A DNA stretch of 52,919 nt, taken from Candidatus Hydrogenedentota bacterium. GTDB taxonomy: Bacteria; Hydrogenedentota; Hydrogenedentia; Hydrogenedentales; SLHB01. Positions 47,210 to 52,919 of the stretch are shown here, piece after piece; the first letter of the stretch is position 1; each line of letters starts with the position of its first letter. A program made the position numbers and the translations under genes. The stretch is taken from contig JACQVH010000217.1 of NCBI GenBank assembly GCA_016209895.1, forward strand, positions 1-52,919, in the 5' to 3' direction. Under the pieces are notes generated by a model. It was not told the DNA's origin, ran no database searches, and saw nothing but the letters and a program-made list of their open reading frames with translations.

Positions 47210-47899
47210 ATGGCGGCAACTTCACGAATCGTATTCAACGTAGGAGGTCCGGGATTCCACCCCGTGCGGGAGCAGGCATTGCGAATCCAGCAGTGGCTGG
47301 GCGATAAGTTCACGTACGAGGTGCGCGACGGTCTGGATGCGTTCGAGGCGCTCGAGGGATGCGACCTGCTGGTCTTAATGGGGCTCCATTGGACCGGCTG
47401 GAAAGAGGAGAAGACCGAACGTAGCTTGTATCACCCCATGGAAGACCGGCACAAAAAGGCGTTTGAAGCTTACGTCGCTTCGGGGAGACCGCTCATCGCG
47501 CACCATGGAACGATCGCGAGTTACGACGATTGGCCGCGCTATGGAGAGCTAATCGGCTTCACGTGGGTCTGGGGGAAGACGAGTCATTCGCCGGTTAGTG
47601 ACCATCTCGTCCGCATTCATCGCTCGACCCATCCCCTCGTGAAAGACCTCGATGATTACACGATTCATGACGAATTGTATTACGACATCCAGACCACACC
47701 GGGACTTTCGACACTCATCCACGCCGAAGCAGAATGGCAGGGCCGCGCCCTGCCTATGATCATGTCGGCCGAAGGCGGTCGCGTCGAAGGTGCGGGTAAG
47801 GTCGTGTACCTGGCCAACGGACACGATATGAAGGCATTCGAGTGCGCGGCCATGCAGCGAATCTGGGCGAACGCCGTTAATTGGGCACTGGGTTTGTAG
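47210..47899 (+). CDS. ThuA-like (trehalose utilization) domain protein
   Basis: SGRPLIAHHGTIASYDDWPRYGELIGFTWVWGKTSHSPVSDHLVRIHRSTHPLVKDLDDYTIHDELYYDIQTTPGLSTLIHAE...GAGKVVYLANGHDMKAFE. Confidence 0.88.
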   Translation: MAATSRIVFNVGGPGFHPVREQALRIQQWLGDKFTYEVRDGLDAFEALEGCDLLVLMGLHWTGWKEEKTERSLYHPMEDRHKKAFEAYVASGRPLIAHHGTIASYDDWPRYGELIGFTWVWGKTSHSPVSDHLVRIHRSTHPLVKDLDDYTIHDELYYDIQTTPGLSTLIHAEAEWQGRALPMIMSAEGGRVEGAGKVVYLANGHDMKAFECAAMQRIWANAVNWALGL

Positions 47900-47960
47900 G
47901 GTACAGGGTATAGGGTTCAGATTTACAGGTTCGGGTACATCTTTTGGGCAACTAGGGAAG
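47891..47960. repeat. Heptanucleotide-period repeat (ggtttgt agggtac agggtat agggttc agattta caggttc gggtaca tcttttg ggcaact agggaag)
   Basis: Ten units in 7-bp register between the thuA-like stop and the next ATG (47967). Confidence 0.78.
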
Positions 47961-47966
47961 GCTCAT

Positions 47967-49052
47967 ATGGCACGTTCCAAGAACCGATCTGTGCAAACGT
48001 ACTCCGCCGCCGTGATCGGAGTGGGCAGGGCCGGAACAGGCTCGTCGGCCAAGGGCGGCGGGCATCGCATTGGTTACACGCATGCGGTGATGTTTCAGCG
48101 GAACCCGCGGACCAAACTCGACGCGGCTGCGGATGTCAACTCCGAGAATCTGGAGGCCTTCCAGGCGAAGTTCGATGTGCCTTCCGGCTTTCGCAACTAC
48201 AAACACATGTTGAGAGAAGTCCGTCCGGATATCGTGACCATCGGCACCTACGTGGGTCTGCATTGCGAAATGATCGAGGCCGCCGCGCGCGCGGGCGTGA
48301 AAGGCATACTGTGCGAGAAGCCGTTCCTCGCCTCGCCCAAGGAATGTGATCGGGTCCGCGGGATCGCGCAGAAGACCGGCGTCAAGATCGCGGTCCCTCA
48401 TATCCGGCGCTACTTTCCCGCGTTTGCGCGGGCGAAGAAGCTCTATCTCGACGGGACCGTCGGCGAACCGGTGATGTGCATCGCCGGGATCGAGGGCTGG
48501 GACCTCAGCGAATGGGGCTCGCACTGGCTCGATATGTTCCGGTTCTTCCACGACGACCGGGCCATCAAGTGGGTATTCGGTCAAGTCAAGACGGGAAACT
48601 TCCACGGCTACGGCCACGCCATGGAAGAACATGCCATCGCCTACTTCGAGTTCGAAGGCGGCGGCAAAGGTTTCCTCGACGGCGGCCGCGGAATGAACGG
48701 TAGCAATACCATGACCCTGGTCGGCAGCGACGGCACCATCCGCATACTTCGGGAAGATACCCTAATTATAGACAACGCTGCAGGCCGCCGCACGGAGTCG
48801 TTCGCGGGCGAAACTCGGAGCGAATTCATTTACACGTGGGATTGCCTCCTCAATGACCTAATCGCTTGGATTGAAGGCGGCCCGGAACCGATGCTCGGCC
48901 TCACCAACATGCTGAAGACTTCCGAGCTGAACCTGGCGGCCTACCTCTCCGCTATACGCGGCGACCGCGTGGACCTGCCCCTCAAAGATAAACTCGACGA
49001 ATGGCCGGTCGAAGTGCTCGTTCGACTGCGAAAGAAACGAGCTTCAACTTAA
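47967..49052 (+). CDS. Gfo/Idh/MocA family oxidoreductase
   Basis: YSAAVIGVGRAGTGSS...RTKLDAAADVNSENLEAFQAKFDVPSGFRNYKHMLREVRPDIVTIGTYVGLHCEMIEAAARAGVKGILCEKPFLAS. Confidence 0.95.
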   Translation: MARSKNRSVQTYSAAVIGVGRAGTGSSAKGGGHRIGYTHAVMFQRNPRTKLDAAADVNSENLEAFQAKFDVPSGFRNYKHMLREVRPDIVTIGTYVGLHCEMIEAAARAGVKGILCEKPFLASPKECDRVRGIAQKTGVKIAVPHIRRYFPAFARAKKLYLDGTVGEPVMCIAGIEGWDLSEWGSHWLDMFRFFHDDRAIKWVFGQVKTGNFHGYGHAMEEHAIAYFEFEGGGKGFLDGGRGMNGSNTMTLVGSDGTIRILREDTLIIDNAAGRRTESFAGETRSEFIYTWDCLLNDLIAWIEGGPEPMLGLTNMLKTSELNLAAYLSAIRGDRVDLPLKDKLDEWPVEVLVRLRKKRAST

Positions 49053-49967
49053 TTGGAATCCATAGAGTTCGGCGTTCTTTATTTCAAAACGCAGCCGCAT
49101 GGGCCGTCCCCGCAGCTTTTCGGGTAGCCGAGAATGCGGTCCCCAGCGAACTCTCTGCGCGATGCGGTCGCCGTGCACTGGTCGGCAGTTTCGGAGCGAC
49201 AGTCCACGAATGACTCTCCCTTCGGCGTCCTGCACTTCTACGCGGATACGGCCTTTCTGCGCTGCCGCGTTAAGTTGCAGCGTGTCGCCCGCAACGTCCA
49301 TCGGTTTGGTAAGTACCTCCCCCACCGTGTGCTGTGGACATAAACTCACGTAACCATCCCAGCGCAGTACCGCCCGCGCGGTTCGCCCGATGCGCGCGCG
49401 GTCTTTGTAATACGTAGTGCCGTCGCGGTTCCAGTTCAGATGGTCTCCGTCCCAACATGAGTAATATAGCCACAGTTCATCGTGCACGCGGACCGGAGAA
49501 CCTGTCAGCACGAGCCGATCAAAACCATCCTCGGCCTCATGAAACGGGACCCAGATCTGTTTGTCGCCCACGCACTGCCAGCTCTTACCCGCGTCACGGC
49601 TCATGATCAAACGCAATTCGGTCGTACCCTTGCGCCAGACGCCTTTCTGCGTGGGCATCTCCGCCTGCGGCGTGCTGCGGTCGCCATGAAAAATAACCAA
49701 TTGGCCGAGCCACAGGCCCGCGGCGCGAAACACGCGGATATCCATGTACTCGACCCAGTCCTGCGGCGTGCGGGACTCGTCTTCGGCGATAGTCAGTACC
49801 AGTTCCTCTTTCGACCATTCCTTCAAATCCCGCGTCGTCCAGCGACCAATGTCGCGACCGCCGCGCTTAACGAAGTCTCCAAAAGAAGATTGGGCACATT
49901 CAAACCACAGTTGCTCGCGATCATCGAAACCGGGGACGCGCACCGCCGGACCGCGTGCGCCGTGCTA
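49044..49967 (-). pseudogene. N-terminally truncated five-bladed-propeller glycosidase/sialidase-like gene
   Basis: Begins mid-family (GARGPAVRVPGFDDREQLWFECAQSSFGDFVKRGGRDIGRWTTRDLKEW), with an in-frame TAG just upstream. C-terminus (TLQLNAAAQKGRIRVEVQDAEGRVIRGLSLRNCRPVHGD..VRW...RGRPMRLRFEIKNAELYGFQLS) is intact. Confidence 0.65.
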
Positions 49968-50040
49968 GGCGGTGTTTCGTGCCGTCTGCCCATGAAGACA
50001 TCTTAGCTCACCCTCCCTCTTGATCCAGCGTGGCCGGAAC

Positions 50041-50740
50041 TGGCGTTAGTGTGTAAGTGCTTGGCGTGCAAGGGGAGAGGGCGGGGCAGGACCGGTATTT
50101 GGTGTGAAAAAGCGGACAAAATCGGTGAAAAACGGGACATTTTTGGTAAAAATTGGTAAGAATTGGTAAAAAAGCGAACCAAATCGGTACAAAAACGGGA
50201 TACATTTTTGTAGGAATTGCTCGATTGTGGACCCTCCTTCGCCGAGGCTTCGGAGGGCGGGGTGCGGAGTGAAGGATCGGCTTGGGCCGGGCACCCGCGG
50301 GGGCGGGCACACGACGTAAGTGTCTGGGGCGCAGGGGCACGATGTGGCGCGAGGCCGCGATTTCGTATTAAAAAGTGTGCACAAAATGTGCACAAAGTGT
50401 ACCGTTTTTTGCAACTTTTGTGCATTTGCGTGCACAAAGTGTGTAAGAAGTGTGCATAAAACGTGCACTTTTTTGGGGCCGCAGCGAGTGAGTGGTGAAC
50501 GGTGAAGAGCGTCCGGTATGGCTGTCCGGAGCGTACCGGCACATGGTTGCCGGGGGTTGGCGCATGATGGGTGAGCACGGAATCCTCCTTTCGCGGGCGG
50601 TCCGCCCCGAGGCGGGTAAGCCCGAGTTGCAAATATCCCTCTATATATATAGCCCCGGGCGTTGCACTCTCCATGTTAGAAATGATAAAAAAGCGAAATA
50701 AGAAAAGGGACCCAAGGGACGTAAACGACGAAAGGGACTT
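50041..50740 (-). repeat. Composite repeat element, copy 2 (inverted relative to copy 1)
   Basis: On the minus strand: four 9-bp GTCC/GTCG units (plus-strand ggac/cgac at 50708, 50717, 50726, 50735), core AGAGTGCAACGCCCGGGGCTATATATATAGAGGGATATTTGCAA (50627-50671), GTGCAC array (50375-50470), hairpin 50232-50257, 20-21-bp T-tract array (50101-50220). Confidence 0.82.
50232..50257. repeat. GC-rich near-palindrome CCCTCCTTCGCCGAGGCTTCGGAGGG
   Basis: Outer arms CCCTCC/GGAGGG and inner GCC/GGC pair around a symmetric TTC/TTC internal loop; read directly. Confidence 0.85.
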
Positions 50741-50852
50741 ATTCCTATGGGTGAAAAGGATCGCGGGCAGGATGCCGGCGATTCATCAGCAAGATGCCGA
50801 TGGCGCTCATGGTTAATTGTTGCTTCTCGTGTATTGACTCACCGTTGAATGG

Positions 50853-51152
50853 TCAGGTTCGAAGAGGGACGGCATGCAGTTCGATCCCGAGCGCCTGGAC
50901 CACTTTGAGGATGGTATCGAACCCCGGCGTACGTTCGCCCGACAGAGCCTTGTAGAGACTCTCCCGTGATAGGCCCGCATCCCGTGCCACTTGCGTCATG
51001 CCTTTGGCTCGGGCAATATCACCGAGTGCTTTGGCGATGAATGCCGCATCACCGTTCGACTCTTCAAAACAGGCCTCCAGATAGGCGTCCATTTCTTCGG
51101 GCGTCCGGAGATGTTCAGCCACGTCGTAGCGAGTGATGCTCGTCTTGCTCAT
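50853..51152 (-). CDS. HigA-like HTH antitoxin (addiction module antidote family), orphan
   Basis: SITRYDVAEHLRTPEEMDAYLEACFEESNGDAAFIAKALGDIARAKGMTQVARDAGLSRESLYKALSGERTPGFDTILKVVQALGIELHAVP. Confidence 0.93.
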   Translation of the reverse strand: MSKTSITRYDVAEHLRTPEEMDAYLEACFEESNGDAAFIAKALGDIARAKGMTQVARDAGLSRESLYKALSGERTPGFDTILKVVQALGIELHAVPLRT

Positions 51153-51160
51153 CGTTCATA

Positions 51161-51180
51161 CTGTAGCCTTGAGGCTACAG
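51161..51180. promoter_or_regulatory. Perfect palindrome CTGTAGCCT-TG-AGGCTACAG, candidate antitoxin operator
   Basis: 9-bp arms, 2-bp spacer, 8 bp upstream of the HigA-like start codon. Confidence 0.75.
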
Positions 51181-51296
51181 ATCGTCACGTCGTGAGTTTA
51201 GCGGTCATCTCGCAGTGGCCAACGGCTGCGGCTCAGCGGTGGCGCGGTGCGCCGTCCGCTGGAGTTGTCTTCTCGCTACCTGCCATGGTGCTTTGA

Positions 51297-51662
51297 TCAG
51301 CCAAAGATCTCCTTTGGAGAGACGGACTGCCAGCACGTCCCATTGAGCTTGAATAGTTCAAGTTTCCTGGCGCGCTGCCACTCGGCCAGGATGACAGCCT
51401 TCGCCCTGTGATGTTTGGCAACCCTTGACAGGCGAGCGACATCATCGGACGTGGGTCGAGGGGCAGACCCGCCTTTGGTCTGAATCAGAATGATTTCGAA
51501 AAAGTCCCCGCGCTTGAACCCAGGACCATCATGACGGTGATCCTTTCGGATAGCGATCAGATCAACAATACCCCGAGCTTCGCTCTTGGTTCTTCCCCCA
51601 AATTCCACCAAGTTCCATTTAGCGCCCGTACGGCGACTGTACGTAACGAGCCATTTGGTCAT
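51297..51662 (-). CDS. Small PD-(D/E)XK nuclease-like protein
   Basis: GGRTKSEARGIVDLIAIRKDHRHDGPGFKRGDFFEIILIQTKGGSAPRPTSDDVARL; D...(x)QTKGG pattern. Start at MTKWLV assumed. Confidence 0.55.
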   Translation of the reverse strand: MTKWLVTYSRRTGAKWNLVEFGGRTKSEARGIVDLIAIRKDHRHDGPGFKRGDFFEIILIQTKGGSAPRPTSDDVARLSRVAKHHRAKAVILAEWQRARKLELFKLNGTCWQSVSPKEIFG

Positions 51663-51921
51663 CGTTCGCGCCCATTTTGCAGTGTAGTGGGCTTTCCTGC
51701 CCGGGCTTGCCTTTTCAGGAGTCCGTATCATGATCTTTGCAGCTACCGGCTGCAAGCTAAACTGCCCGGCAAAGCTCTTGTCGACCCCAAACTACGTCCA
51801 GGCCGCGTCCAGTGCAGCAAGTTGTCAGCCCGATTCCCCTTTTTGCCAACTGATAGCCAATGCCTCCACTATTAGCCACGCCTTCCTCGGGGCCCGGTCG
51901 ACGACATGATTAAGTATACTC

Positions 51922-52656
51922 TTAGCCCAAGAAGTAATGATAAATCAGCATCTTACTCCGCTGCCGCTCCATTATGGAAACTTGATCGATTAGAAATACC
52001 ATGAACTCCATGGCCGCGTTCTCTGTGGTCGTTCTAAATGAAGGCACTGGCCTATCCCTGTTTTCGATTTTCACGCACCGGGTAAACGAGGTATTGGCCA
52101 CACAAACGCCGCTCAGGGGAACGTAAATCGCGTTGTTGACTTCTTGATTCACTTCCGACACGACCTCTTCAAGACGGATCAACTCTTTGTCAGGCTTGGT
52201 GTCAGACGAAAATGAGAAGACACAGCAGACCGGACTCGATTTCTGCGGGGTCTCGGGCATGACCTCCGCGAAATGTGCATCAAGGGTTTTTACGGAATGA
52301 GCATTTTGGATCGACTTCTTTACTTCATCTCTTGTCAAAGTGCTCTTTACCTCGACGGTTGCCAGCACCGACTCGATTGGGACAATTCCTTCCTCGCCCG
52401 TAAACATCAATGACGGAATCAGCGTCTTGTCATAAATTATGATATCAATCTGGCGGCTGCTTCCACCGCGTGAATCAACGACAATACCAGTACAGACTCC
52501 AATATTCGGGCTTAAGAAGGGAGTCAACAGATCTCTTGCGAATATCTCACGAGCGCGGCCCCTTAGACCTGGATGCGCTAACTCAGAGGCAGATTCGGAT
52601 CGCGATAGCGCAAAATGGATGATTGACTCGGCGAGCTTCGTGTAGTGTGCATTCAT
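51922..52656 (-). CDS. DUF6602-like nuclease-fold protein
   Basis: SELAHPGLRGRAREIFARDLLTPFLSPNIGVCTGIVVDSRGGSSRQIDIIIYDKTLIPSLMFTGEEGIVPIESVLATVEVKSTLTRDEVKKSI. Confidence 0.75.
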   Translation of the reverse strand: MNAHYTKLAESIIHFALSRSESASELAHPGLRGRAREIFARDLLTPFLSPNIGVCTGIVVDSRGGSSRQIDIIIYDKTLIPSLMFTGEEGIVPIESVLATVEVKSTLTRDEVKKSIQNAHSVKTLDAHFAEVMPETPQKSSPVCCVFSFSSDTKPDKELIRLEEVVSEVNQEVNNAIYVPLSGVCVANTSFTRCVKIENRDRPVPSFRTTTENAAMEFMVFLIDQVSIMERQRSKMLIYHYFLG

Positions 52657-52742
52657 CGCACCAGTACTTCCTGCGCAACAATACTGAAACTGGTTCGCCT
52701 AACTTCCCAGAACCACTCTCGCAACCCGCATAACTTGCTCCC

Positions 52743-52919
52743 TCACAGTCCGTGCACCGGGCTGTGGACACCGGCTAGTCGGCGGTTCAGAATGTGCGCG
52801 TTGATCATCGTGGTTTTGACGTGGGAGTGGCCCAGTAGCTCCTGAACCGTCCGGATGCAGACCGTGCGTCGTGCGTGGCGGATGTGTTTGTTCCACACCA
52901 TTAGGGATTAGTGTAGCAC
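52743..52919 (-). pseudogene. Degenerate tyrosine recombinase / integron-integrase-like C-terminus
   Basis: Minus-strand frame reads [49 protein letters not shown]; matches [26 protein letters not shown]...SP but is shortened upstream and lacks the catalytic Tyr. Confidence 0.75.

Noticed and set aside
50003-50674. 223-aa minus-strand ORF over composite element copy 2
   Set aside because: Composition is repeat-driven (KKCTFYAHFLHTLCTQMHKSC..., FCTDLVRFFTNSYQFLPKMSRF); other frames are equally open; no recognisable domain.
14113-50740. Composite repeat as a transposon with terminal inverted repeats
   Set aside because: No transposase ORF, no clear terminal inverted repeats or target-site duplications could be found by eye; kept as an unclassified repeat element.

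Overview
The window is about 53 kb of GC-rich bacterial chromosome. Gene content suggests a PVC/Hydrogenedentes-like or other planctomycete-type heterotroph, but that placement is inference. Content, left to right: 5' end of a pyruvate phosphate dikinase gene cut by the window edge (minus strand, absent from the ORF track); a minus-strand type II secretion / type IV pilus-like operon (cNMP-binding protein, two tandem GspF, GspE, four pseudopilin-like proteins); a decayed AbrB/RelE-type toxin-antitoxin locus; a beta-propeller plus DUF4091-like glycosidase; a URO-D protein; a Uma2 nuclease; ceramidase-like and glycosidase-like proteins; glycosyltransferases; a compact restriction-modification pair (wHTH + NucS/DUF91-like nuclease with a D12-class adenine methyltransferase); C45 hydrolase, enoyl-CoA hydratase and a ceramidase-C45 fusion; ScpA, YraN, a degenerate GGDEF protein; a large glycosidase-like protein; Sir2; an SSS symporter with an unannotated 52-aa partner; a MoxR/DUF58/transglutaminase operon; a dockerin protein; EEP, ThuA and Gfo/Idh/MocA proteins; and a right-hand island of degraded mobile and defence genes. 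The most unusual signal is non-coding. (1) Two diverged, oppositely oriented copies of a composite repeat element lie at about 14.1-14.6 kb (+) and 50.04-50.74 kb (-). Each carries four 9-bp GTCC units, a conserved AGAGTGCAACGCC..GGGG..CTATATATAT..TTGCAA core, and a T-tract array with about 21-bp periodicity starting from the same CAATTCCTACAAAAATGTATC boundary. (2) Six intergenic loci carry unrelated sequences that all have a 7-bp period, like cyanobacterial STRR repeats. I found no transposase, CRISPR array, tRNA or rRNA.
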